Assembly: GCA_014730285.1 (NCBI GenBank)
Contig: WJIM01000050.1
Location: 1-8,857 of the forward strand
Source: Candidatus Zixiibacteriota bacterium
Lineage (GTDB): Bacteria; Zixibacteria; MSB-5A5; JAABVY01
Reading direction: 5' to 3'
DNA length: 8,857 nucleotides
Positions 1-6,557 of the stretch are shown piece after piece; positions within the stretch are counted from its first letter, which is position 1; the number at the start of each line of letters is the position of its first letter. Below the pieces are notes generated by a model that saw only the letters and a program-made list of their open reading frames with translations, did no database searches and had not been told where the DNA came from. The position numbers and the translations under genes were made by a program.

Positions 1-684
1 GATAAAGAAGAACACCAATGATATCGGCAAAGAGAATATTATCCAGCCGGCAAATGATATCTCTGGCGCCTGGGGGAAGGTCTCCTCGAAAATTTTTGCG
101 AATGCAAGATTTGGCGGGGTGCCTATCAGGGTTGCCATACCGCCCACTGAGGATGCATAGGCTGTTCCCAGAAGCAAACTGGTGGCGACCTTATCCACCC
201 CGCGCTTTTCGAAGCTGTCCTCCAGCCTGGCTATGACAGCCATTGCAATCGGAAGCATCATCATCACAGTAGCGGTATTTGAAATCCACATCGAGAGGAA
301 GAACGAGGCCGCCATGAAGCCGAGAATGATCCGCGAGGGGCTGGTGCCGATTATCAGCATGATCTTGAGCGCGATTCGCTTATGCAGATTCCATCTCTGC
401 AAGGCCAGTGCGATTATGAAACCGCCCATGAAAAGGAAGATAATATGGTTGAAGTACTTTGTAGCGATCTCACGCCCCTCGGCCACGCCCAGAAGCGGGA
501 AGAGCGCTACCGGTAAAAGCGCCGTAGCTGCAATCGGGATTGCCTCGGTAATCCACCAGACCGCCATCCAGACCGCAACCGCGGCTGTATGCGTAATAGC
601 CCTGTTATCAGGATCAAGGTCGAAGAAGAGGATAATTATTAGAGCCAGAAGCGGTCCGGCTATGATTGCGATCTTCTTTGGCAT
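1..684 (-). CDS. SLC13/DASS-family sodium-coupled anion symporter, N-terminal part (partial)
   Basis: The reverse strand encodes 228 residues with no stop before the left edge, so the C-terminal half or more is missing. It begins MPKKIAIIAGPLLALIIILF, a first membrane segment. Further hydrophobic segments lie near residues 34-67, 78-95, 108-150 and 212-228. Diagnostic DASS/SLC13 signatures are visible: WWITEAIPIAATALLP (43-58), the SNT substrate/sodium motif in SMWISNTATVMMMLPIA (131-147), and AYASSVGGMATLIGTPPN (175-192). The family imports di- and tricarboxylates, sulfate or related anions with Na+ across the inner membrane; substrate cannot be read from this half. The start at 684 fits the family, because the membrane core begins within a few residues, and it lies about 25 bases after a candidate promoter. 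No strong Shine-Dalgarno is visible. The frame stays open upstream to an ATG at 831, adding 49 residues that do not look like a transporter N-terminus. The gene sits where hslU often follows hslV. Confidence 0.9.
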   Translation of the reverse strand, partial: MPKKIAIIAGPLLALIIILFFDLDPDNRAITHTAAVAVWMAVWWITEAIPIAATALLPVALFPLLGVAEGREIATKYFNHIIFLFMGGFIIALALQRWNLHKRIALKIMLIIGTSPSRIILGFMAASFFLSMWISNTATVMMMLPIAMAVIARLEDSFEKRGVDKVATSLLLGTAYASSVGGMATLIGTPPNLAFAKIFEETFPQAPEISFAGWIIFSLPISLVFFFI

Positions 685-716
685 AATCACAAGCTTAGAG
701 GAAATAATATAATTAT

Positions 717-746
717 TGTATAAATAGTATCGAATAGTTCCGTCAA
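717..746 (-). promoter_or_regulatory. Candidate sigma70-type promoter for the SLC13 transporter
   Basis: On the minus strand TTGACG (746-741) is followed after 18 bases by TATACA (722-717), in AT-rich DNA. A transcript would start near 709 and reach the ATG at 684 after a short leader. This supports independent transcription of the transporter and the downstream start choice. The -10 box matches only 4 of 6 consensus bases, and lineage-specific promoter rules are unknown here. Confidence 0.4.
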
Positions 747-800
747 AGACGGGAGTGTGAACTGACAGAACTTCAGAAAAATCATTCTTTTGGGACAGCC

Positions 801-847
801 TCTCCTCGTGCGCCGCGTCCACCGGGCGCATCGGGAGATACGCCCGG
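801..847. repeat. GC-rich inverted-repeat segment just after hslV
   Basis: A perfect 7-bp stem is formed by CCGGGCG (822-828) and CGCCCGG (841-847) around a 12-base loop. It starts 6 bases after the hslV stop. An alternative fold pairs TGCGCC (809-814) with GGCGCA (825-830), and TCTCC (801-805) with GGAGA (834-838), separated by a symmetric tcg/tcg internal loop. The two folds share bases 825-828 and exclude each other. No U-tract follows on the minus strand, so a simple intrinsic terminator is not supported. It may instead be a weak attenuator, an mRNA 3'-end stabiliser, or a copy of a dispersed palindromic repeat. Confidence 0.4.
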
Positions 848-853
848 CACTAA

Positions 854-1384
854 TCATAAAGTTTCAACCGTTATATTATCATTGGTATAAATACAAATTT
901 CAGCCGCGATCTCGAGCGATTTATGGGCAATCTTCTCGGCATTCATGCGTGTGTTCTGCATCAATGCCCTCGCGGCCGCCAGAGCATACGGCCCGCCTGA
1001 GCCGATAGCCACAATCCCGTCATCCGGCTCGATAACATCACCATCGCCGGAAATCACCAGAGCGTGATTCTTATTCAGCGCCACCAGAAGCGCCTCCAGG
1101 CGGCGCAGGTACTTATCTGTGCGCCATTCCTTGGCAAGCTCCACCGCGGCGCGCGGCAGATTGCCGCCAAACTCCTCGATCTTGCCCTCGAAACGTCCAA
1201 ATAAGGTAAAGGCATCGGCGGCGGTACCCGCAAATCCAGCCAGAATATTATCATCGTCGAGTTTACGAATCTTATTGGCGCTTTTCTTCATTACCGTATC
1301 TTCAAGAGTAACCTGACCGTCACCGGCAATAGCCGCCTTGCCGTTATGCAGGATTCCAAGAATCGTTGTGGCATGATATATCAT
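854..1384 (-). CDS. hslV: ATP-dependent protease proteolytic subunit HslV (ClpQ)
   Basis: This 176-residue protein is the threonine-protease component of the HslUV (ClpYQ) complex. HslV forms a double hexameric ring in the cytoplasm and degrades proteins unfolded and fed in by the HslU ATPase. It begins MIYHATTILGI: removing five residues would expose Thr6 as the N-terminal nucleophile, as in Bacillus-type HslV with a short propeptide. Other family marks are GDGQVT (21-26), Lys38 (equivalent to mature Lys33), LAGFAGTAADAFTLF (48-62), AVELAKEWRTD (80-90), and AIGSGGPYA (126-134) with the conserved Ser129. It ends ICIYTNDNITVETL, typical for the family. Length is normal and the gene looks intact. 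AAGGAG (1395-1390) is a good ribosome binding site 5 bases before the ATG. It lies 11 bases after xerC, so co-transcription is likely. Oddly, the partner hslU does not follow; a transporter does. Confidence 0.97.
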   Translation of the reverse strand: MIYHATTILGILHNGKAAIAGDGQVTLEDTVMKKSANKIRKLDDDNILAGFAGTAADAFTLFGRFEGKIEEFGGNLPRAAVELAKEWRTDKYLRRLEALLVALNKNHALVISGDGDVIEPDDGIVAIGSGGPYALAAARALMQNTRMNAEKIAHKSLEIAAEICIYTNDNITVETL

Positions 1385-1389
1385 AAATG

Positions 1390-1395
1390 CTCCTT
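1390..1395 (-). promoter_or_regulatory. Ribosome binding site of hslV
   Basis: AAGGAG lies 5 bases before the hslV ATG and directly follows within a few bases of the xerC stop codon (1398-1396). It fixes the hslV start and suggests reinitiation after xerC. Confidence 0.75.
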
Positions 1396-2295
1396 TTATG
1401 CTCGCGGATGAGATTTCTTATACACTTCCTTTAAACGTTCCAGTGAGACATGGGTATAAATCTGCGTGGTCGAAAGTGAGGCATGTCCCAAAAGCTCCTT
1501 GACCGCCGAGAGATCGGCGCCGCCGTCCAATAGATGTGTGGCGAATGCATGCCGGAATGAATGCGGCGAGAACTTCTTCATAAGTCCCGAGGCCGAGGAA
1601 TACTTGCGCACTATTCGTGCGATCGACCGTGCGGTCAGACGTTTACCCTGACGGTTCAGAAAGACCGCATCGGCATCGTATCTATCAAGCTCCTGATCCC
1701 GCTTTTCGATATACTCCTTCAGGCTCTGAAGCGCAATCTTTCCTATCGGCACCACGCGTTCCTTATTGCCCTTGCCGATTACCCGCAGCATGCCCGCGTT
1801 CAAATCCAGATTCGAGGATGAAAGCCCGGCCAGCTCTGCCAGGCGCATACCAGTCGAATAAAACAGTTCCATTACCGCACGGTCCCGTTTTTCCTGCAGA
1901 CTGTCGCCGGTAGGAAGTTCGAGCATCTCGGCGATCTGATCTCTCGAGGCTACTTCAGGCAGAGGTTTGGAATATTTGACCCGTTTTATACGCGAGCCCC
2001 AGTCGCTCTTTAGCATCTTAGTCTGGTGCAGGAATTTGAAATAGCTCTTAAGCGCCGACTGCATTCGTGCAATCGATCTGTTACTGATTTCCCTGGAACG
2101 CAGGTAGTGAAGAAACATCCTGAAATTATCGGAAAATTCTTTGTCAAGACGGGTTTGGGTCAGGTTTTGCTTCCGGAAGAAATCCTGAAAGGCGGAGATA
2201 TCCTTGCGGTATGCTATAAGGGTTTGGGGAGAATAATTCTTTTCGCTTTTAAGGTATTCAATAAACTGCTCGAGATGTTTTTTACTTAACGGCAT
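1396..2295 (-). CDS. xerC: Site-specific tyrosine recombinase XerC
   Basis: This 299-residue protein is of the XerC/XerD type, which resolves chromosome dimers at dif sites near the terminus together with a second Xer protein and FtsK. The N-terminal SAM-like core-binding domain spans about residues 6-92 (FIEYLKSEKNYSPQTLIAYR). The catalytic domain covers about 112-290. The full catalytic set is present: Arg151 (STGMRLAELAGL), Lys175 (IGKGNKERVVP), His245 and Arg248 (HSFRHAFATHLL), His271 (LLGHASLSTTQIYTHV) and the nucleophile Tyr280. It starts at ATG 2295, inside the end of topA (14-base overlap). Length and lack of adjacent integrase cargo favour housekeeping Xer over a phage integrase, as does the topA-xerC-hslV order seen in many Firmicutes and other bacteria. 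XerC versus XerD rests mainly on this context. In Bacillus trmFO lies between topA and xerC; here it does not. Confidence 0.93.
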   Translation of the reverse strand: MPLSKKHLEQFIEYLKSEKNYSPQTLIAYRKDISAFQDFFRKQNLTQTRLDKEFSDNFRMFLHYLRSREISNRSIARMQSALKSYFKFLHQTKMLKSDWGSRIKRVKYSKPLPEVASRDQIAEMLELPTGDSLQEKRDRAVMELFYSTGMRLAELAGLSSSNLDLNAGMLRVIGKGNKERVVPIGKIALQSLKEYIEKRDQELDRYDADAVFLNRQGKRLTARSIARIVRKYSSASGLMKKFSPHSFRHAFATHLLDGGADLSAVKELLGHASLSTTQIYTHVSLERLKEVYKKSHPRA

Positions 2296-4624
2296 TTTCC
2301 AGCCTTTCGGCCGTCTCCTCTTCCTCTACTTTCTCCACAAAGTTACATTCCGGACATTTAAAATGCAAGCCGTCTTTTTTGGTATTTTTCTCGAGCATGA
2401 AATAATGGCCGCAGGATGGGCATTCCTTCTTGACCGGTTTGTTCCAGACCGCATAATCGCATTTGGGATATTTCGAACATCCGTAGAATATTTTGCCGCG
2501 GCGAGTACGTCTTTCCACCAGCTCACCTTCACAGCCTTCACGCGGACATTTGACTCCGGTCGAAACCGCCTCGGTGTAATCGCAGTCGGGATATGTACTG
2601 CACGCTATAAAGCGTCCGAAACGTCCGCTGCGCAGGACGAGTTTATTGCCGCATTTGGGGCAGTCGCGGTCGAGTTCCTCAATACCGTTTTCGCCGTTTA
2701 AAGGCTTGGTGTTCTTGCATTCGGGATAGGCGCTGCACGCCAGGAATTTGCCGTTACGTCCCCACTTGATAACCATGGGCGAACCGCATTTCTCGCAGAC
2801 CTCGTCGGTTTCTTCCTGAGTCTGGGCCTTAATCTCCTTCAGCTTCGGCTCGATTTCATCAAGAGTATCTGAAAGCGGAGCGTAAAACTCCCTCAGCACA
2901 TCTACCCATTTATCGCGGCCCTCTTCGATCTTGTCCAGTTCGTCTTCCATATGAGCGGTAAATTCTATATTGAATATGTGCGAAAAATGTTCTTTCAGTA
3001 TGCCGTTAACCGTGCGCCCCAATTCGGTCGGGATAAGTGCACGTTTCTCGGTATTGACATATTTCCTGTTTTTCAGAGTGTAAATAATCTGCGCGTAGGT
3101 CGAGGGACGGCCGATACCGTTTTGCTCAAGCTCACGAACCAGGCTGGCCTCGGAGAATCGCGGAGGAGGCTTCGTGAAATGCTGGGTTGGGAAAAGCTCC
3201 TCCAGCTTCACCTTCTGCCCTTCTTCCAGTTCAGGCAGAACCTGAGACTCATCATCACCATTTTTGCCGTTGCCGTTGGAAATCTTGTATACCCTCTGGA
3301 AGCCGTCAAATGCGAGCTGCGAGGTGCTGACGCGGAAAAGATACTTGCCCGCCTCTATTTCAACCGAAATATTATCATAAATCGAAGGGACCATCTGCGA
3401 GGCAACGAATCTGGAATATATAAGATTATAGAGACGGTACTGATCGCGACTTAAAAACTGCTTGATCTCATCCGGATGGTATTCCAGAGAGGTCGGCCGA
3501 ATCGCCTCATGCGCTTCCTGGGAGGATTTTCTGGATTTGTAGACACGCGGCGAATCGGGCAGATATTTGTCTCCAAAGCGTTCCTTGATAAAGTTTCGGG
3601 CCATGCCCAGCGCCTCGTTTGAAAGACGCACGGAGTCGGTCCGCATATATGTAATCAGGCCGACTGAACCGGCCTTGCCCAAATCGATACCCTCATAAAG
3701 CTGCTGCGCCACGTACATGGTTTTTTGCGGGGCGAACCGCAGACGATTGGAGGCATCCTGCTGCATGGTTGAAGTTATAAACGGCGGGTAGGGATTTCTT
3801 TTCTTTTTCTCTTTCTTGACAGAAGATATCGCAAATTCCTGTTGCCTTATTTCACCACATACCTGATCCGATTCCTTTTCGGAACCGATCTTGAAATCCT
3901 CTCCGTCGATTTTATGCAGCATGGCATTAAATTTATTTTTCTCACCGGATAAAAGCTCTGCTTTTACCTTCCAGTATTCCTCGGGCTCGAATTTGTCTAT
4001 TTCATCTTCACGGGCACAGAGGATTTTCAGCGCCACCGACTGCACTCGTCCGGCAGATAATCCGCGCAATACGGTCTTCCAGAGAATCGGTGAAATCTTA
4101 TATCCCACCAGACGGTCGAGTATGCGCCGCGCCTGCTGGGCCATGACCTTGTCATCATCGATAGGACCGGCCTCATCGAGCGCCTTTTTGACTGCGGTTT
4201 TCGTAAGCTCGTTGTAGGTCACGCGATAGATATTGTCGTTGACTCCGCTGAGACGAGAATGCAGATGATATGCGATCGCTTCTCCCTCACGGTCGGGGTC
4301 GGGAGCGAGATAGACTTTGCCGGATTTTTTGGCCTCTTTGGCGATCTCATCAATCACCTTCTTCTTGCCCCTGATGACCATGTAATTCGGATCGAAATCG
4401 TTTTCGACGTCCACGCCCAGTTTGCTCTTGGGAAGGTCTATGATATGGCCCTTTGTGGCCATAATCTTATACTTTCTTCCCAGAAACTTCTTGAGCGTCT
4501 TGGTCTTGGTGGGCGACTCCACCACCAGAAGATCGGTAGCCGCTTTGGCTTTTGCCGTCTTCTTTGCTCTCGGCTTGGTTGTCTTTTTCTTCTTCTTAAC
4601 GCTCAATCTTCGTCGTCCCGTCAA
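2282..4624 (-). CDS. topA: DNA topoisomerase I (type IA)
   Basis: This 780-residue type IA topoisomerase relaxes negative supercoils by transient single-strand cleavage. A lysine-rich tail of about 30 residues precedes the Toprim domain (about 31-145), which contains VVESPTK (Glu36) and the metal site APDPDREGEAIA (Asp109, Asp111, Glu113). The cleavage domain carries GLITYMRTDS, with nucleophile Tyr326 and Arg328. The motif NGIGRPSTYAQII lies at about 502-514. The C-terminus has four zinc-ribbon modules with Cys pairs: 610/613 with 630/636, 655/658 with 675/681, 693/698 with 716/722, and 735/738 with 757/760. Translation starts at TTG 4624, supported by GAGGAG 4 bases upstream. A second in-frame TTG at 4606 lacks as good a site. 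The start lies inside rpoZ (29-base overlap, different frame) and the end overlaps xerC, so translational coupling is likely. The gene looks complete. Confidence 0.97.
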   Translation of the reverse strand: MTGRRRLSVKKKKKTTKPRAKKTAKAKAATDLLVVESPTKTKTLKKFLGRKYKIMATKGHIIDLPKSKLGVDVENDFDPNYMVIRGKKKVIDEIAKEAKKSGKVYLAPDPDREGEAIAYHLHSRLSGVNDNIYRVTYNELTKTAVKKALDEAGPIDDDKVMAQQARRILDRLVGYKISPILWKTVLRGLSAGRVQSVALKILCAREDEIDKFEPEEYWKVKAELLSGEKNKFNAMLHKIDGEDFKIGSEKESDQVCGEIRQQEFAISSVKKEKKKRNPYPPFITSTMQQDASNRLRFAPQKTMYVAQQLYEGIDLGKAGSVGLITYMRTDSVRLSNEALGMARNFIKERFGDKYLPDSPRVYKSRKSSQEAHEAIRPTSLEYHPDEIKQFLSRDQYRLYNLIYSRFVASQMVPSIYDNISVEIEAGKYLFRVSTSQLAFDGFQRVYKISNGNGKNGDDESQVLPELEEGQKVKLEELFPTQHFTKPPPRFSEASLVRELEQNGIGRPSTYAQIIYTLKNRKYVNTEKRALIPTELGRTVNGILKEHFSHIFNIEFTAHMEDELDKIEEGRDKWVDVLREFYAPLSDTLDEIEPKLKEIKAQTQEETDEVCEKCGSPMVIKWGRNGKFLACSAYPECKNTKPLNGENGIEELDRDCPKCGNKLVLRSGRFGRFIACSTYPDCDYTEAVSTGVKCPREGCEGELVERRTRRGKIFYGCSKYPKCDYAVWNKPVKKECPSCGHYFMLEKNTKKDGLHFKCPECNFVEKVEEEETAERLENAVK

Positions 4625-4811
4625 TTAGCTCCTCGATCGCACGCGTTGTTACTTTTCGCGGATCGATGTCGATTTCATCGTTTTCCGGCATCAGTTCAAG
4701 CTTGGCAACCCGGTCGGCATTGATCTGCCGGGCACGTTTGGCGGCGGCAATAACCGCGGCGTAGCGGTTGCTGATCACCTTATCGATTTCATCTAATTTG
4801 ATATGTGCCAC
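4596..4811 (-). CDS. rpoZ: DNA-directed RNA polymerase omega subunit
   Basis: This 71-residue protein is the small omega subunit, which helps fold and assemble the beta' subunit into RNA polymerase. The two conserved omega stretches are present: NRYAAVIAAAKRARQI (15-30) and KVTTRAIEELIDG (53-65), the second matching the TT-x-AL-x-EIEEG region of other bacteria. Length is on the short side but normal for omega. The start is GTG at 4811, placed by a strong GGGAGG site 6 bases upstream; the nearby ATG at about 4825 is out of frame. It follows gmk after 22 bases, the classical gmk-rpoZ order, and its last codons encode the start of topA in another frame. In many bacteria coaBC follows rpoZ; here topA does. 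Confidence 0.95.
   Translation of the reverse strand: MAHIKLDEIDKVISNRYAAVIAAAKRARQINADRVAKLELMPENDEIDIDPRKVTTRAIEELIDGTTKIER
4622..4634 (-). promoter_or_regulatory. Ribosome binding site and TTG start of topA
   Basis: GAGGAG (4634-4629) sits 4 bases before TTG (4624-4622). It lies within the last codons of rpoZ, so ribosomes finishing rpoZ (stop 4598-4596) would already be past the site. No in-frame ATG exists between here and the conserved Toprim domain, so a non-ATG start is needed. The choice between TTG 4624 and TTG 4606 rests on this site. Confidence 0.65.
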
Positions 4812-4823
4812 TTTGATCCTCCC
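4809..4823 (-). promoter_or_regulatory. Ribosome binding site and GTG start of rpoZ
   Basis: GGGAGG (4823-4818) lies 6 bases before GTG (4811-4809). This decides the start: the protein then begins MAHIKLDEIDKVISNRY, as expected for omega. The only ATG close upstream is out of frame. Confidence 0.7.
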
Positions 4824-4833
4824 ATGGAAATGG

Positions 4834-5445
4834 CTAAAACTTTTTTATTATATTCCTGGATGTTTTCAATGATTCTGCTTCCAATATAGATTCAACCTGG
4901 CTGATCGCCGCGTCAACATCTCTATTAACCACCGTGTAATCATATTTCGTCCGCATTTCGATTTCCTTTAATGCGTGATTCAGCCTTTTATCGATTTCTT
5001 CTTTTGTATCACGTTTCCTTGTTTTAAGTCTACGTTTAAGCTCGCTGATCGTTGGCGGAAGTATAAAAATCGTTACTGCATCAGGATAAGAACTTTTGAT
5101 CGAGCGTCCGCCCTGCACATCAATATCGAACAAAACAACCCTCTTTTTGGCCAGATGCCTTTCCACCTGTTCCACAGGAGTACCGTAATAATGGCCGTAA
5201 ACCTTAGCCCATTCCACAAACCAGCCTTTTTCCAGTTTTGTTTCAAATTCTTTATTTTTCATGAAAAAATAATCCCGGCCTTCGCGCTCGCCCTTTGCTT
5301 TTGGACGGGTTGTGGCGGATACCGACATCTTTATATGGTTATGGCGGTTGAGTATTTCACGGCAGATCGTGGTCTTGCCCGCCCCCGAGGGCGCCGATAT
5401 CACCACCAGCATGGGGCCTTTGATGTATTTCCCGCGCACAGACAT
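4834..5445 (-). CDS. gmk: Guanylate kinase
   Basis: This 203-residue cytoplasmic enzyme transfers phosphate from ATP to GMP (or dGMP), giving GDP for nucleic acid synthesis and (p)ppGpp metabolism. The ATP-binding P-loop is SAPSGAGKTT (17-26) with Lys24. GMP-binding and guanylate-kinase signature elements follow: SATTRPKAKGEREGRDYFF (43-61), with Arg47 and Tyr59, then FVEWAKVYGHYYGTP (76-90) and LFDIDVQGG (105-113). The lid and C-terminal helices contain IFILPPTISELKRRL (126-140) and the RKRDTKEEIDKRL segment. The ATG directly abuts the yicC stop (TAAATG), indicating translational coupling. The yicC-gmk-rpoZ order is conserved in many phyla. The gene is intact and of normal length. Confidence 0.97.
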   Translation of the reverse strand: MSVRGKYIKGPMLVVISAPSGAGKTTICREILNRHNHIKMSVSATTRPKAKGEREGRDYFFMKNKEFETKLEKGWFVEWAKVYGHYYGTPVEQVERHLAKKRVVLFDIDVQGGRSIKSSYPDAVTIFILPPTISELKRRLKTRKRDTKEEIDKRLNHALKEIEMRTKYDYTVVNRDVDAAISQVESILEAESLKTSRNIIKKF

Positions 5446-6327
5446 TTATTCCAGATTCTGAACCTGCTCTCTAACCTTCTCGATCTCTTCCTTCATCTTA
5501 ATAACACTTTTGGATATCTCAGGCGAAACAGATTTGGAACCGATCGTATTGGCCTCGCGGTACAGCTCCTGAAGTATAAAATTCATCTTCTTGCCAATCG
5601 GCTCATCCGATTCGTAAGCGCCACGAAACATCTCCAGATGGCTTTTGATTCGCACACATTCCTCGGTAATATCGGATTTATCCGCAACAACAGCCGCTTC
5701 ATTGGCCACCATCTCCTCGGATACAGGTACCTCCGCCAAAAGTTCCTTTAATCTTGCCTCTAATTTTTCATGATATAAACGAATATTGGATTTAGCCGAG
5801 GCCTCGGCTTCGAGCATCGACTGCTCGATTTTATCTATATGCCTGGTAATATCCTCCATAAGCTTTTTGCCTTCAGCCGCACGCATCTTCATAAAATCTT
5901 CCAGAGCCGGCTTGAGGCAGGAGATTATTTCGTTTTTGAGTTTATCTTCGTCGATTTCCTCTTCGGAAGGCTGAATCAGATCATTAAGCCCCACAAAATG
6001 GTTGATATCGATTTCACCCGGAAGATTCAGCTCATCCTTCAGAGTAGAAAAGATCTTATGATACATCCGGGCAGCATCCTTATTCAGTTGCAGCCTGGCG
6101 GCCAGAGACTCTGCCGACTCCTCAATATTGACAATAATTATTACTTTGCCGCGCCTGACTTTCTCCAGCACTATCTCTTTTAATGATGATTCCAGATGCG
6201 AAAGGGTTTTGGGCAGCCTGATCATGACCTCGCAGTAACGATTGTTAAGCGAGTTAATCTCGATTAAAATCCGGCGCCCTTTATTCTCACACTCGGCCCG
6301 CCCGTATCCTGTCATTGAATAAATCAT
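5446..6327 (-). CDS. yicC: YicC/YloC-family endoribonuclease
   Basis: This 293-residue protein belongs to the YicC/YloC family, members of which have been described as endoribonucleases acting on RNA, including regulatory RNA turnover. The N-terminal YicC domain starts with the signature SMTGYGRAE (4-12) and continues through IEINSLNNRYCEV (22-34). The C-terminal DUF1732 region (about 210-293) contains ECVRIKSHLEMFRGAYES, then EPIGKKMNFILQELYREANT and IGSKS, ending in EKVREQVQNLE. The middle is charged and helical, likely coiled coil. The start ATG at 6327 has GAGAGGG (6340-6334) 6 bases upstream and a good promoter just beyond, so this is the first gene of the long minus-strand operon. An ATG at codon 5 is a less likely alternative start. 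Confidence 0.95.
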   Translation of the reverse strand: MIYSMTGYGRAECENKGRRILIEINSLNNRYCEVMIRLPKTLSHLESSLKEIVLEKVRRGKVIIIVNIEESAESLAARLQLNKDAARMYHKIFSTLKDELNLPGEIDINHFVGLNDLIQPSEEEIDEDKLKNEIISCLKPALEDFMKMRAAEGKKLMEDITRHIDKIEQSMLEAEASAKSNIRLYHEKLEARLKELLAEVPVSEEMVANEAAVVADKSDITEECVRIKSHLEMFRGAYESDEPIGKKMNFILQELYREANTIGSKSVSPEISKSVIKMKEEIEKVREQVQNLE

Positions 6328-6352
6328 TAAAGACCCTCTCTAAAAGATATCA

Positions 6353-6381
6353 ACCATAATCTATTTTTCGGGCTTTGTCAA
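6353..6381 (-). promoter_or_regulatory. Sigma70-type promoter of the yicC-gmk-rpoZ-topA-xerC-hslV operon
   Basis: On the minus strand a consensus -35 TTGACA (6381-6376) is followed after 17 bases by TATGGT (6358-6353, 4 of 6 consensus bases). A start near 6346 would give a leader of about 19 bases containing the yicC ribosome binding site GAGAGGG. Just upstream of the -35 lies the AT-only palindrome AATTTATAAATT (6383-6394), which could act as an UP-type element or binding site. No strong internal promoter was seen before the later genes. Confidence 0.65.
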
Positions 6382-6524
6382 TAATTTATAAATTGCCCCC
6401 TGCAAAATAATCTGCCCTTTTTTCGTTGAATGCTTTTGTAATGAAGAAATAGTTCTTGCTGTTAATACAGTTTTTTTGATCTTGCGTTTTCTTGAACTAT
6501 ATCACATCAATACATTTTTCTCAA

Positions 6525-6554
6525 ATGACTTGAATTAATCAGAGATTATATTAT
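6525..6554 (+). promoter_or_regulatory. Candidate promoter of the SixA-like gene
   Basis: ATGACT (6525-6530, 4 of 6 matches to the -35 consensus) is followed by overlapping -10 candidates: TATATT (6547-6552, spacer 16) or TATTAT (6549-6554, spacer 18). Transcription would begin near 6560, about 55 bases before the ATG. The surrounding DNA is very AT-rich, so a chance match is possible. Confidence 0.35.
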
Positions 6555-6557
6555 CTT

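Noticed and set aside
182..712. A 176-codon plus-strand open frame opposite the transporter
   Set aside because: The minus strand here encodes unmistakable SLC13 motifs (SNT, IGTPPN); the plus frame is a mirror of hydrophobic codons.
1396..2295. xerC as an integrase of a mobile element
   Set aside because: No attachment-site repeats, excisionase or cargo genes are nearby, and the gene is locked by overlap into a housekeeping operon.
2326..2541. A 71-codon minus-strand frame inside the 3' end of topA
   Set aside because: It is an out-of-frame reading of the zinc-ribbon region, with no independent ribosome binding site recognised.
4975..5751. A 258-codon open frame on the plus strand, opposite gmk and yicC
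   Set aside because: It lies antisense to two well-recognised genes, has no family resemblance and runs through their conserved motifs; it is a shadow frame.
6397..6425. Possible terminator at the T-run after CTGCCC in the yicC-sixA gap
   Set aside because: No complementary G-rich arm lies close upstream that would form a stable stem, and no plus-strand gene ends there.
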